The notes under the pieces were generated by a model. It ran no database searches and was not told where the DNA came from. It was given only the letters and a program-made list of their open reading frames with translations. From positions 372,001 through 436,000 of the forward strand of contig JADJKO010000001.1 of assembly GCA_016705955.1 (NCBI GenBank): 64,000 bases of DNA, read 5' to 3'. Positions 49,076 through 58,489 of this stretch are shown here, piece by piece (the stretch's first letter is position 1; the number at the start of each line of letters is the position of its first letter). A program made the translations under genes and the position numbers. This DNA comes from Flavobacteriales bacterium. GTDB lineage: Bacteria > Bacteroidota > Bacteroidia > Flavobacteriales_F > PHOS-HE28.

Positions 49076-50817
49076 GATCGGTGATCTCGCTCCAGACGCT
49101 GGATCAGTGATGCGGCTTCGTCGTACAGGTCCTTTCGTGGCTTGTCCTCTACGGGTGCGAAGCGTGCCATGTCGCAAGTGGCCAGGATCCGGGCGCACGA
49201 CTCCGCAAGTTCCTCTGATCCTTCATGGCCGGTGATACGCGTGCGCAGATCGGCAGCGGTCACCTCCGCCACGCCCAAGCCGAACTTATCCGCGAGATAG
49301 CCATGCAATGCTTTGGACAGCGCTGTATGGAATTGGGCCGATGATCCCTGCTGTAATGCACTCTCCGCTTCGCGCAAGCGCTGCTTGGCGGTGCGCTCCG
49401 CGCGTAGTTTGCGCAAGGCCTCGGGATCACCGAGCAATCGTTGACGGCGCCGATGGACCAACGCGAAGAGCAGGAATGCCACGCCGGGTGCCGACATGCC
49501 TGCGACCCACGGCCATGATCCGAACAGGAAATGTCCGGTTGGGCGCAACTCGAGATCACCGGTGTGGATGTAGCGGATATCGTGTTCGAGCGGAACGACA
49601 TCCGTTCGTGAGGGTCGGGAGATCGATGCGGAAGGCCCGCTATCCCCCGGGGATACTTCGATCACGAGCGGTTCGGTGCGGAGTTCCTTGTACGATCCAC
49701 TGCGCAGATCGAAGTAGCTCATCGTGATCGGATCCAGTTCGAAGCGCCCTTCATTACGCGGGATCACGGTGTATTGGAAACCGCGTGTGCCGCTCATGCC
49801 TGCTGAGGAAACGTTGATCTTGTCGATGGACTTGGGCTCATACGTTTCCAGATCGGATGGGAAATTGATCCGGGGAGCGTCGATGAGCTTCAAGTTGCTT
49901 CTTCCGCTGATGCGAAGCTCCACTTCGATCGCCTCGTTCTCCTTCACCTTCGTCCGGTCGGCAAGTACCTGCAATTGCAATTCGCCCACGGCCCCGTTGA
50001 AGTTCGCAGGCGCACCGGCGGGTAGAGGTGTGGCGGTGAACTCGGCCGCGTTGCTGCTCGCCTCCACCGAGGTCCCCCGGTTGAAGAAGCTCCGGTTCAC
50101 GAGGCAGGTGAGCGCCATGGGTTCGATGCGCAACTTGCCGCTGCGCTGGGGGATGAGCAATTGCTGCTTGATGATCCCGACGCGATAGGCAAGCCCGTTC
50201 ACCACACGCTCTTCCCAGCGTGTTCCGCCCACGTCGATCTCCTCGGTCCAGAAGCCTGTGAGTTTCGGCGGTTGGAAGTTGGCATCCTCCACGCTCGCGT
50301 ACCGGTTGTACAGGTAGTAGGTGGCAAGGATCTGCTCGCCCACGTAGGCCTTGCTCTTGCTGAGCGTAACGGTGATGAACAGGTTCGGGTCCTTGTGTTG
50401 CCCTTGTGCCGCACTTGCATCACTCGGCGGCGCATTCCCCTTCGTCACTTCGATGGTGATCGGATCGGTCTCGATCACCCCCTTGGCCACTTTCACACGC
50501 GCCGGACCGATGGTGTACTTGCCGGGTTGCGTCGCCGTGAGGATCCAGATGCGGCTCACGGAACTGCTCATCCGACCGTTCATGATGTTCACGCTGCTGC
50601 TTTCGTGCGGGCCTTGCATGACCACCAAGCCAACCATGCTCGGTGTACTGTAAGGTTCCTGTGCGTTGGTCAAGGTGATGGTCAGCCGGAACTGGTCCCC
50701 CGCCGCGATGGTGTTGCGATCAACCGCTGCCGTAAAGGAGATCTCCTGCGCGCTGGCGCCTAACGCCACGATGAGGGCGAAGGCGAGTGATGTGATGGAT
50801 CGCTTGAGGGGTTCCAT
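49072..50817 (-). CDS. batD: BatD (oxygen-tolerance) protein
   Basis: The 581-residue protein has a signal peptide (ITSLAFALIVALGASAQ), an extended series of periplasmic beta domains with FTAAVDRNTIAAGDQFRLTI and VAKGVIETDPITIEV, and one transmembrane helix near 425-445. A cytoplasmic helical tail ends the protein. This is the BatD architecture. It lies 1 bp past the batC-like stop and overlaps batE. Confidence 0.9.
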   Translation of the reverse strand: MEPLKRSITSLAFALIVALGASAQEISFTAAVDRNTIAAGDQFRLTITLTNAQEPYSTPSMVGLVVMQGPHESSSVNIMNGRMSSSVSRIWILTATQPGKYTIGPARVKVAKGVIETDPITIEVTKGNAPPSDASAAQGQHKDPNLFITVTLSKSKAYVGEQILATYYLYNRYASVEDANFQPPKLTGFWTEEIDVGGTRWEERVVNGLAYRVGIIKQQLLIPQRSGKLRIEPMALTCLVNRSFFNRGTSVEASSNAAEFTATPLPAGAPANFNGAVGELQLQVLADRTKVKENEAIEVELRISGRSNLKLIDAPRINFPSDLETYEPKSIDKINVSSAGMSGTRGFQYTVIPRNEGRFELDPITMSYFDLRSGSYKELRTEPLVIEVSPGDSGPSASISRPSRTDVVPLEHDIRYIHTGDLELRPTGHFLFGSWPWVAGMSAPGVAFLLFALVHRRRQRLLGDPEALRKLRAERTAKQRLREAESALQQGSSAQFHTALSKALHGYLADKFGLGVAEVTAADLRTRITGHEGSEELAESCARILATCDMARFAPVEDKPRKDLYDEAASLIQRLERDHRS

Positions 50818-50818
50818 A

Positions 50819-51289
50819 TCACCAATCCTTTTCGATAGCCGCTTGACGTGATGGATGCATTTTCGATCGTACGCGTTCCTGCACATCCTGTTCCTTCCGC
50901 TCCAACGCGTCCAACATACGCTCCGCGTCCTGCTTCGTCATCTCATCCGTGCGCTGCTCCTGACGTTCTTCGCCCTGCTGCTCTTGTTGCTTTTGTTCCT
51001 GTCCCTGCTCTTCCTTCTGTTTCTCCTGCTGCTGTTCTTGCTGCTCCTGCTGTTGCTGCTGTTGCTGTTGTTGGTCCTTCAACAACTCATCGGCGAGTTT
51101 GAGCATCCGCGCATCACCGGGGTATTGACGAAGCCCGAGGTCCAAGGTCTTCAGGGCCGCGAGTTTGTCCTCCTTCACATACAGTTTGGCGGCGCGGTTG
51201 AAGTAATCATCGGCAGTTCCGGTCTGGGCGAGGCCGATGACCGGACCGAGCAAGCCGAGCGAAAGCACTATGGGAAGACGGATCCTCAT
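50819..51289 (-). CDS. batC: BatC-like TPR protein with glutamine-rich tract
   Basis: The 156-residue protein has a signal peptide (PIVLSLGLLGPVIGLAQ) and a short TPR segment (DDYFNRAAKLYVKEDKLAAL). A long Q/E-rich low-complexity stretch follows (residues ~73-115, starting with nine glutamines). The terminal helix, DAERMLDALERKEQDVQERV, is typical of BatC. The Q tract could vary in length between strains. It overlaps the upstream TPR lipoprotein gene by 4 bp. Confidence 0.8.
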   Translation of the reverse strand: MRIRLPIVLSLGLLGPVIGLAQTGTADDYFNRAAKLYVKEDKLAALKTLDLGLRQYPGDARMLKLADELLKDQQQQQQQQQEQQEQQQEKQKEEQGQEQKQQEQQGEERQEQRTDEMTKQDAERMLDALERKEQDVQERVRSKMHPSRQAAIEKDW

Positions 51290-52089
51290 GTCGCAGCGGC
51301 GGCTTTGGTCACCAGATCGAGTTTCTCCATGTATTCCTTCTTCGACTTCAATGTGGGATCCTGTTGCAAACCTTTCTGCAACATATCCAATGCATCCTTG
51401 AAACGGTAGATCTCCACCAAGGAATCGGCGTGCTGCATCAGGACAAGGGCGCGAGCGCTCAACGCTTTGTCCTTGTCGGAGTCGTTCTTCCCATCACCAC
51501 GGTCCTTCTTCGCCGCTTCGCGCAGACCGGCTTCGCGTTGCGCGAGGACCAGGTTCCATCGCAAGGAATCATCTCCCGGCGAATGCCTGAGCGCTTGCTT
51601 GTAGATCGTGATCGCGGCGGTGAGGGAGGAGTCGATCAGTGCATCCAAACGGATCACTTCCCGACTGAGCGAATCGCGCTGCACGTAGGACGAGACCTTT
51701 TGTGCGATGTCATCGCCTTCCACACGAATACCCGCGAGTGTGCGTTGGATCCTCGGGATGGTGGTGTCCGCATCGCGGGCTTGCGCATAATGCGTGTTCC
51801 CGAGTGCGAAGCGGATCAGGGCGAGCTCGTTCGGCGTGGTATCCATGGCCGCTGCGGAGCGATAGTGTTCGATCGCTGCCGTCCAATCGCTCATGCGGAA
51901 AGCGGCATTGCCCCGGTTGAACACACAACGTTCGTCCGCTGGCGCAGTGGCGTACGCGCTATCCGCGACGAAGTAGAGACTGTCCGCGTAGAACGCCGCA
52001 CCTGCGCGCAACGCACGATGCGCCTGCCGCTGTTCCGGGGAACCGCAGCCCAGGATCGCCAACGCGCCGATGTAGAGCAATCGCTTCAT
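51286..52089 (-). CDS. TPR lipoprotein of the bat cluster
   Basis: The 267-residue protein begins with a lipoprotein signal (LLYIGALAILGCGSP, lipidation Cys about 15). TPR motifs follow, such as CVFNRGNAAFRMSDWTAAIEHY, and a C-terminal repeat with IYRFKDALDMLQKGL. Such TPR proteins between batB and batC are common in Bacteroidota and may scaffold the Bat complex in the periplasm. ATGA overlaps join it to both neighbours. Confidence 0.8.
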   Translation of the reverse strand: MKRLLYIGALAILGCGSPEQRQAHRALRAGAAFYADSLYFVADSAYATAPADERCVFNRGNAAFRMSDWTAAIEHYRSAAAMDTTPNELALIRFALGNTHYAQARDADTTIPRIQRTLAGIRVEGDDIAQKVSSYVQRDSLSREVIRLDALIDSSLTAAITIYKQALRHSPGDDSLRWNLVLAQREAGLREAAKKDRGDGKNDSDKDKALSARALVLMQHADSLVEIYRFKDALDMLQKGLQQDPTLKSKKEYMEKLDLVTKAAAAT

Positions 52090-53231
52090 GCCATGATCCT
52101 TTTCCATATCGGATCCGGATTACGCCGCTCACCGAGCAACAAGTGGAACAGGAAGCAAACCAGGGCCGCAGCCAGCGGGTATTGGAATCGATCGTCGTGC
52201 GCGGTGTATTGGACCGTTCCTGTTTCAGCCCCCTCCATGGCTTTGATGCGATCCACCAATTCCACGATACCGGTGGAGGATCCCGTTGATCGCACGAACA
52301 GTCCGTTGCCCGCTGCTGCGATCTGTATCAACAACGCTTCATCCAACCGACTGACCACGGTGTTCCCCGCGCGGTCCTTGCGGAATCCCTGGATCTGCCC
52401 ATTCCTGCGGATCGGGATCGGCCCGCCTTGTGGGGTGCCGATGCCCACGGTATGCACCACGATGCCATCCGCAGCTGCGCTCAGGGCCGCTGTCACGGCA
52501 TCATCCTCGTGGTTCTCGCCATCGGTAACAACAATGATCGCTTTACCCGTTGAGATCTCCGGCGAGAAGGAGCGGTGTGCCAGATCAATGGCCGCACCGA
52601 TCGCTGTGCCTTGTGTAGCGATGGTTCCCGTGTTGATGGTCCGGATGAACATGCGGGCAGCCGACCGATCGGAGGTGAGGGGCAATTGAACGAAGGCATC
52701 ACCTGCGAAGACGACAACCCCGAGCCGATCGCCTTTCAAACGGTCCACCAACTGCTCAAGGGCGCGCTTCCCAGCCAACATGCGACTGGTTCCAAGATCC
52801 TCGCAATCCATGCTGTTGCTCACGTCCATGGCCACCACCAGATCGATGCCCTTGGACTTCACCTCCTCCGGATGCGAACCGAATTGCGGCGCGGCGAGGG
52901 CGATCACGGCGAATCCAAGACCTGATCGCAAGGTCAGGTAGCGCAACGCAGGCCTGAGCGTGGAGATCCCCGGGACCATGCGCGCGCGTGTGGCGGTATC
53001 CGCGAAACGGCGCAATGCGCGATCGCGCCACGCGAGTTCGATGATGAAGATCAACAGAAGCACCGGTCCGGCCAGGAGGCCCCATAGCATGTCCGGACGA
53101 TCGAAGCGGAAGGCCGGCACTTCGTGATCAACGGTCCACCAAAGCACGCCGAATACTGCCGCGACCAACACCTCGATGGCGATCAGCGCAAGAGCGGCGA
53201 TCCCCCAGCGGTATGTGGTGCGCGCACTCAT
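52086..53231 (-). CDS. batB: BatB, membrane VWA-domain protein
   Basis: The 381-residue protein has two N-terminal transmembrane helices, a VWA domain (~100-300) and a C-terminal helix. The metal-ion adhesion site begins with VVAMDVSNSMDCEDLG and continues with GVVVFAGDAFVQLPLT and IVVTDGENHED. It interacts with BatA in known systems. It overlaps batA by 4 bp and the TPR lipoprotein gene by 4 bp. Confidence 0.9.
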   Translation of the reverse strand: MSARTTYRWGIAALALIAIEVLVAAVFGVLWWTVDHEVPAFRFDRPDMLWGLLAGPVLLLIFIIELAWRDRALRRFADTATRARMVPGISTLRPALRYLTLRSGLGFAVIALAAPQFGSHPEEVKSKGIDLVVAMDVSNSMDCEDLGTSRMLAGKRALEQLVDRLKGDRLGVVVFAGDAFVQLPLTSDRSAARMFIRTINTGTIATQGTAIGAAIDLAHRSFSPEISTGKAIIVVTDGENHEDDAVTAALSAAADGIVVHTVGIGTPQGGPIPIRRNGQIQGFRKDRAGNTVVSRLDEALLIQIAAAGNGLFVRSTGSSTGIVELVDRIKAMEGAETGTVQYTAHDDRFQYPLAAALVCFLFHLLLGERRNPDPIWKRIMA

Positions 53232-54310
53232 GCCATTCCGCGTAATAGGGTGCGGTCCAAGACGAAACCGGCCAGAAGGAGAATGGACCCCCACATCAAA
53301 AGGTCGTGGAACTCCTCCACCTTGAAACTGAACTGTTGCACTTCGAAGCGCGTCTTCTCCATGCGGTCGATCTCCTTGTAGATGTCCCGCAGTTTCACCT
53401 CATCCGTGGCGCGGAAGTACTGGCCGCCGGTGGTGGTCGCGATCTTCTGCAAGGTCGCCTCGTCGAGGTCCACATCCACGTAGTCGAACTTGTACTGGCC
53501 GTTCGGATAGAGTGCGACGGGAGAAAGTGCTTTCCCACGCGTGCCCACGCCGATGGTGTACACGCGGATCCCCAATTTCTCGGCGATGATGCCCGCATCG
53601 ATCGGTTGCACCGCGCCCGTGTTGTTCACCCCATCGGTGAGCAGGATCACCACCTTGCTTTTGGCGGTGCTTTCACGCAACCGGTTCAGCGCCGTCGCCA
53701 ATCCCATGCCCACCGCCGTGCCGCGCTCGATCAGGCCCGATCGTGCGTTGCTGAAGAGTTCCTTCAGTACACGGTGGTCGGTGGTGAGCGGACATTGGGT
53801 GAATGCTTCGCCTTCATACACCACAAGGCCGATGCGATCATTCGGGCGACCGTCGATGAAATCCATCGCGACGCGCTTCGAGGCTTCGAGCCGGTCCGGA
53901 CGAAGGTCCTTGGCGAGCATGCTCGCGGAGATGTCCAGCGCTACCATGATGTCGATGCCTTCGCGGTGGATGTTCTCTTCGCTGTCGTGGCTCTGTGGTC
54001 GTGCCAAGGCGATGAGCAACAGGCAACAGCCGGTGATGGCGGCCGCGAACGGTAGCGGACGAAGAATGGCGCGCACCCTGATGCGGTCCGGCACATGGCG
54101 TGCGAGTACGCTGAGGCGCGATGAACTGCCCCGGCGTTGTTCGCGCCACCAGTAAAGCGCGATCACCGGTACCAGCAGCAGTGCGGCCCAGAGGAACTTG
54201 GGTTGCGCGAATTCGAATCGCTCTTTGGTGATATACCAAACAACCACACCGGCCGCTACCGCAGCGACCGACCAAGCGATCATCACCCAAGTATCAAGCC
54301 CGCGCTTCAT
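53228..54310 (-). CDS. batA: BatA, membrane VWA-domain protein
   Basis: The 360-residue VWA protein has N-terminal transmembrane helices (~8-65), a metal site MVALDISASMLAKDL and GLVVYEGEAFTQCPLT, then VILLTDGVNNTG, and a last helix near the C-terminus. It is the BatA member of the VWA pair. The N-terminal codons overlap the end of the upstream DUF4381-like gene by 17 bp, so translation is coupled. Confidence 0.92.
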   Translation of the reverse strand: MKRGLDTWVMIAWSVAAVAAGVVVWYITKERFEFAQPKFLWAALLLVPVIALYWWREQRRGSSSRLSVLARHVPDRIRVRAILRPLPFAAAITGCCLLLIALARPQSHDSEENIHREGIDIMVALDISASMLAKDLRPDRLEASKRVAMDFIDGRPNDRIGLVVYEGEAFTQCPLTTDHRVLKELFSNARSGLIERGTAVGMGLATALNRLRESTAKSKVVILLTDGVNNTGAVQPIDAGIIAEKLGIRVYTIGVGTRGKALSPVALYPNGQYKFDYVDVDLDEATLQKIATTTGGQYFRATDEVKLRDIYKEIDRMEKTRFEVQQFSFKVEEFHDLLMWGSILLLAGFVLDRTLLRGMA

Positions 54311-55223
54311 GGAAGATGGTCGGTGCTGTTCCGAACACGAAGCGCCTAGCGCTCGTGATCATTTGTTCGTTCTCCTCGGGCGCAGGTAGGGCTTTGGCGA
54401 ACTTCACCATATCCGCCAGCCGCAGCATGTTGCCAAGCAATCCCTGTTGTTCGCTGGTGAGCGGACTCACGCGCAGTTCGTGCATCAATTCATCCGTGGT
54501 GCTTTCCAGCGCAGGGATGTTGTAACGCTCTTCGATGTAGCCGCGCAACAGATCAGTGAGGCGCGAATGGTAGGCCTTGTGATCGCCGTGTTGCCAGAGG
54601 CGTTCGCGTTCCAGCGTATCGAACGCTGCAAGCACGCGTTCATGCAATGGGGGCAGGGCGGCCGCTTCAACCACCACTTCCTTCACCTTCCGTTTCCCTA
54701 ACAGGATCACGATGGCTGCTGCGATCGCGCCGAGCAACAACACACCCGTCACCCAGGTCCAATGATCGACGAGCCAGATCAACGGGTCGGGGTTCGCCTC
54801 GTGGATCGGTGGGATGTCGGCAGGTCGTGCGCCTTTCGGCACCTCCATCCCGGTGACATGAAGAAGCAATGGATCGGTCTCCACGGTACGCGCGCCGACC
54901 TGCATGCGGAACGGCGGGATGGCCCAATACCCGGTGTCGAACGCCGTAAGGGTGAGCGAGCGAACCAATCGTGGCCCGTTGTTTCCGGATGCTTGCAGCG
55001 TATCGACCCCGTGATCCTTCACCACTTCGATATGGCGCGTGATGGTATCGCCTATGACCGGCCAGACGATCCCTGAAGTGTTGGCATCCGCATGGATCGT
55101 AAGCAGCGCCTGCTCCCCGATGCGGATGGACTGCTGATCCAATTGCACGTGAACTCCTTTGGAACCGTCCTGCCCGAACAAGAGCGCCGGAACATAAAGG
55201 GCGATCAATGACAGGGCTCTCAT
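54294..55223 (-). CDS. DUF4381-like protein of the bat cluster
   Basis: The 309-residue protein has a signal peptide (LSLIALYVPALLFGQ), a periplasmic beta domain (~18-130), one transmembrane helix (~155-175) and a cytoplasmic helical domain with LRGYIEERYNIPALESTTDEL. This architecture resembles the small proteins between DUF58 and BatA in other bat clusters. It overlaps the DUF58 gene upstream by 4 bp and batA downstream by 17 bp. Confidence 0.75.
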   Translation of the reverse strand: MRALSLIALYVPALLFGQDGSKGVHVQLDQQSIRIGEQALLTIHADANTSGIVWPVIGDTITRHIEVVKDHGVDTLQASGNNGPRLVRSLTLTAFDTGYWAIPPFRMQVGARTVETDPLLLHVTGMEVPKGARPADIPPIHEANPDPLIWLVDHWTWVTGVLLLGAIAAAIVILLGKRKVKEVVVEAAALPPLHERVLAAFDTLERERLWQHGDHKAYHSRLTDLLRGYIEERYNIPALESTTDELMHELRVSPLTSEQQGLLGNMLRLADMVKFAKALPAPEENEQMITSARRFVFGTAPTIFHEARA

Positions 55224-56107
55224 CGTGCGCCTTCCCGTTGTTTGAACAGCCGCATGAGCGGTCGCACATACCCTTCGTTGGTGGAGATCGTCACGTGATC
55301 CACGCCGGAGCGCTTGAGGATCTCGCGCGTGTTCTGCTGGTGCTTCAGCGCTGCAGCCCGGTAGCTGTTGCGCACCGATCGACTACCGGTATCGACCCAA
55401 CGCAACTCGCACGTTTCCGGATCCTCGAACCGGACCAAGCCCACATTCGGCAGTTCCTGCTCACGTGGATCCGAGGTGCGAAGCACGACCAGGTCGTGTC
55501 GGCGGTTCGCGATCTTCAATGCGTCCTCGTACCCGGATGCCATCAGATCGCTGACGAGGAAGGAGATGCTCCGCTTCTTGATCACGTTGTTCAGGTAGCG
55601 CAACGCTCCCGCGATGTCCGTATCGCGCCCCTCAGGCCTGAATTCAATGAGTTCGCGGATGATCCGGAGGATGTGGCTACGACCCTTCTTCGGCGGAATG
55701 AATTTCTCCACGCGACCGGTGAAGAGGATCATACCAACCTTGTCGTTGTTCTTGATCGCACTGAACGCGATGGTGGCGCAGACCTCGGTGATCAGTTCGC
55801 GCTTCAGGAGGTTGCTCGTCCCGAAATCGCCACTGCCGCTCAGATCCGCCAAGAGCATCACCGTGAGTTCGCGCTCCTCCTCGAACACTTTCACGAAGGG
55901 ATGCCCGAAACGTGCCGTCACATTCCAATCGATCGTGCGCACTTCATCGCCGGGTGTGTACTCACGCACTTCGCTGAAGGTCATACCGCGCCCCTTGAAC
56001 GCGCTGTGGTACTCCCCACTGAAGATGTGCTCGCTCAACCCGCGGGTCTTCAACTCCACGAGTCGCACCTTCTTCAGGAGCTCCTTGGTATGTTGTGCGG
56101 TGTCCAT
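55220..56107 (-). CDS. DUF58-domain protein of the bat cluster
   Basis: The 295-residue protein contains GRGMTFSEVREYTPGDEVRT followed by IDWNVTARFGHPFVK, the DUF58 signature, then MLLADLSGSGDFG in a VWA-like fold. DUF58 proteins are standard partners of MoxR ATPases. The ATG at 56107 begins MDTAQHTKELLKK. A longer in-frame extension upstream is not credible. It is 83 bp downstream of moxR, with short inverted CAGTTGGCAG-type repeats in the gap. Confidence 0.88.
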   Translation of the reverse strand: MDTAQHTKELLKKVRLVELKTRGLSEHIFSGEYHSAFKGRGMTFSEVREYTPGDEVRTIDWNVTARFGHPFVKVFEEERELTVMLLADLSGSGDFGTSNLLKRELITEVCATIAFSAIKNNDKVGMILFTGRVEKFIPPKKGRSHILRIIRELIEFRPEGRDTDIAGALRYLNNVIKKRSISFLVSDLMASGYEDALKIANRRHDLVVLRTSDPREQELPNVGLVRFEDPETCELRWVDTGSRSVRNSYRAAALKHQQNTREILKRSGVDHVTISTNEGYVRPLMRLFKQREGAR

Positions 56108-56190
56108 GGGAGGAACGCAGTAACCAGTTGGCAGGAGGCAGTTGGCAGCGCCGCGATCGTTACTGGCTACTGCCAACCGCCCTTGCCGAC

Positions 56191-57234
56191 TCACGGAACT
56201 TCGACGGTATTCAGTACGCGCTCGATGATCTCGCGCACGGAGATGTTCTCGGCTTCTGCTTCGTAGGTGAGTCCGATGCGGTGGCGAAGGACATCCGGGC
56301 ACACGGCACGGACGTCCTCGGGGATCACATAACCGCGACGTTTCGTGAACGCGAAAGCCTTCGCAGCGATCGCCATGTTGATACTGGCGCGCGGGCTTCC
56401 ACCGAATTGGATCATGCTTGTGAGGTCACCCAAGCGGTACTGGTCAGGTCGGCGCGTGGCGTAAACGATATCCACGATGTACTGCTCGATCTTCTCATCC
56501 ATGTACACTTCGCGCACGAGTTTGCGGGCGTGCAGGATCTCAGAAGCTTTCACCACGGTCTGTGCTTCGGGCATTCCACCCGGCCGTGTATTCTGGCGGA
56601 TGATGAGCTTCTCTTCTTCGCGACGTGGATAGTCCAACACTACCTTCAACATGAAGCGGTCCGTTTGCGCTTCCGGTAGGGGATAGGTTCCTTCCTGCTC
56701 GATCGGATTCATGGTGGCCATCACGAGGAAGGGCTCCGGAAGCGGGTAGGTCTGCACGCCGATCGTGACCTGGCGCTCCTGCATGGCTTCGAGCAAGGCA
56801 CTTTGCACTTTGGCGGGTGCGCGGTTGATCTCATCGGCCAGCACGAAATTGCTGAAGATGGGACCCTTCTTCACGCTGAATTCCTCGTTGCGCTGGCTGT
56901 AGATCAGGGTGCCGATCAGATCCGCAGGTAAGAGGTCCGGCGTGAACTGGATCCGGCTGAATCCGACATCCACTGTGCGTGCCAGCGTCTTGATCGCCAT
57001 GGTCTTCGCTAGGCCGGGAACACCCTCCAGCAGGACGTGACCATCGGCGAGGAGCGCGACGACCAGTTTTTGGATCATGTCCTTCTGGCCCACGATCACC
57101 TTCTCCATTTCGTGATCGATCAGATCAACGAAGGCGCTGGCCTGTTGAATACGATCATTCAATTCGCGAATGCTATCCGATGTGATCGGCGGAGCGGTGG
57201 TCGATCGCGCGGCTGCTGAGAGTGTGGGTTCCAT
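56191..57234 (-). CDS. MoxR-family AAA+ ATPase
   Basis: The 347-residue AAA+ protein has Walker A LLEGVPGLAKT (about residue 70), Walker B FVLADEINRAPAKVQ, and sensor region MATMNPIEQEGTYPLPEAQ. MoxR ATPases work as chaperone-like partners of VWA proteins, here presumably BatA and BatB. It is the first gene of the cluster. A near-consensus TAnnTTTG box (57276-57283, one mismatch, minus strand) is upstream. ATG 57234 was chosen, and a GTG 15 bp earlier is possible. Confidence 0.93.
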   Translation of the reverse strand: MEPTLSAAARSTTAPPITSDSIRELNDRIQQASAFVDLIDHEMEKVIVGQKDMIQKLVVALLADGHVLLEGVPGLAKTMAIKTLARTVDVGFSRIQFTPDLLPADLIGTLIYSQRNEEFSVKKGPIFSNFVLADEINRAPAKVQSALLEAMQERQVTIGVQTYPLPEPFLVMATMNPIEQEGTYPLPEAQTDRFMLKVVLDYPRREEEKLIIRQNTRPGGMPEAQTVVKASEILHARKLVREVYMDEKIEQYIVDIVYATRRPDQYRLGDLTSMIQFGGSPRASINMAIAAKAFAFTKRRGYVIPEDVRAVCPDVLRHRIGLTYEAEAENISVREIIERVLNTVEVP

Positions 57235-57342
57235 GGTCGATGTATTCACTTACACGATTGACTTCGAGATGCACGCAAAGGTCTACGGGGGTGTCACATC
57301 TCATTGGTTAAACGCCGGTTAAAGAGTGTTAACCGAGGAACT

Positions 57343-57481
57343 CAAGGGGCAGGGGCAGGAGGGATCAAAAGGGGCAGGGGCAGCGGCAAACGAACTCGCT
57401 GGGTCGAGCGATCTCGGATCTCTGATCGAAGGCGCGATCGTTCAACTCAAAGACGAAATACTTGCTCCTGCTCCTGCCCCT
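57343..57481. repeat. GGGGCAGG-type inverted repeat before the MazG-like gene
   Basis: A left arm, CAAGGGGCAGGGGCAGGAGG (57343-57362), with a further GGGGCAGGGGCAG at about 57371-57383, faces a right arm, CTCCTGCTCCTGCCCCTG, at about 57464-57481. No ORF in the stretch looks real. Confidence 0.5.
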
Positions 57482-57514
57482 GCGCCTGTACTTCTCCTTC
57501 CTACTTTCGGCCGC

Positions 57515-57928
57515 ATGGAAACCGCCACTGAAGCCCTCACGCTCGCCGAAGCGACCGAACACGTTCGCACTTTTCACGATGCCTTCGGGATACCGAATGC
57601 CGATGAACCGACCGGTGCCATTGGTGATCGCGATGCGCTGCTCCGCTACAAGCTGATCCGCGAGGAGAATGAAGAGTACCTCGATGCCGCCATGCGTGGT
57701 GATCTCGTGGAAGTTGCCGATGCGTTGGGCGACATCCTCTACATCCTTTGCGGAACTCTGTTGAAGCACGGCTTGGAGCACAAGATCGATGAGGTCTTCC
57801 GCGAGATCCAGCGCAGCAACATGAGCAAGCTCGATGCGAACGGGAAACCGATCTACCGGGACGACGGCAAGGTGTTGAAGAGCGAGTTGTACTTCCGGCC
57901 GGATATCGCCGGGATATTGCAGGGATGA
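57515..57928 (+). CDS. MazG-like nucleotide pyrophosphohydrolase
   Basis: The 137-residue protein belongs to the all-alpha NTP pyrophosphatase group. The metal-binding pattern is E-E-x-x-E in LIREENEEYLDAA and E-x-x-D in LVEVADALGDILYIL. It would hydrolyse a (d)NTP, possibly as a house-cleaning enzyme. The ATG at 57515 lies 5 bp after a TACTTTCG box (57502-57509) and is preferred to a longer frame with repetitive sequence upstream. Confidence 0.85.
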   Translation: METATEALTLAEATEHVRTFHDAFGIPNADEPTGAIGDRDALLRYKLIREENEEYLDAAMRGDLVEVADALGDILYILCGTLLKHGLEHKIDEVFREIQRSNMSKLDANGKPIYRDDGKVLKSELYFRPDIAGILQG

Positions 57929-58046
57929 TGACCGAATACTGGGATGAAGGATTAAGGATAGAGAGGAAGGAATGAGAAGAAGGATGAAGGAATAAGAAGA
58001 AAGAGTTGGGAAGAAGAAAGAAACCACGACGTCGATCACCTACGCT

Positions 58047-58421
58047 ATGGAGAAGAATTATAAGGATCTCGAACAACGCCTTGAACGCTTTGCGATCACC
58101 GGGGTGAAGGTCACGGAGAAGATGCCATCAATTCCGGCGGGCAGGTATTACGCGGATCAGTTGCTTCGGGCCAGTGGTTCTGCCGCTTTGAATTACGCCG
58201 AGAGCCAGGGCGGGGCGTCCCACCGGGATTTTTCGAACAAACTGAAGATCGTGTTCAAGGAATTGCGGGAATCCCACATGGCATTGCGCATCATCCATGG
58301 GGCCAACCTGCATTCCGAGCCTTCCGGGTTGCTGAAGGTGGTGAACGAGGCAAAGGAACTGGTGGCCATTCTGGCTGCTTCGGTCCGAACAGCAGAACAA
58401 CGCAGCGCAAGGAAGAATTAA
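58047..58421 (+). CDS. Four-helix bundle protein (S23/IVP family)
   Basis: The 124-residue helical protein matches the S23 family, first known from intervening sequences in 23S rRNA genes. It shows LEQRLERFAITGVKVTEKMP, YYADQLLRASGSAALNYAES and FKELRESHMALRII in order. The function is not known. The gene is bounded by an A/G-only tract upstream (about 57940-58022) and a C/T-rich tract downstream (about 58428-58490), unlike the surrounding DNA. Confidence 0.85.
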   Translation: MEKNYKDLEQRLERFAITGVKVTEKMPSIPAGRYYADQLLRASGSAALNYAESQGGASHRDFSNKLKIVFKELRESHMALRIIHGANLHSEPSGLLKVVNEAKELVAILAASVRTAEQRSARKN

Positions 58422-58489
58422 CCGGAAGGACTCTTCTCTTCTCTTCTCTTCCTCCTTTATTCTTCAACCTTGATCCTTCCCTTTCTCTC

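Noticed and set aside
50855..51409. Leucine-rich plus-strand ORF opposite the Q-rich batC tract
   Set aside because: The leucine run is the complement of the CAG/CAA glutamine codons of batC, not a membrane protein.
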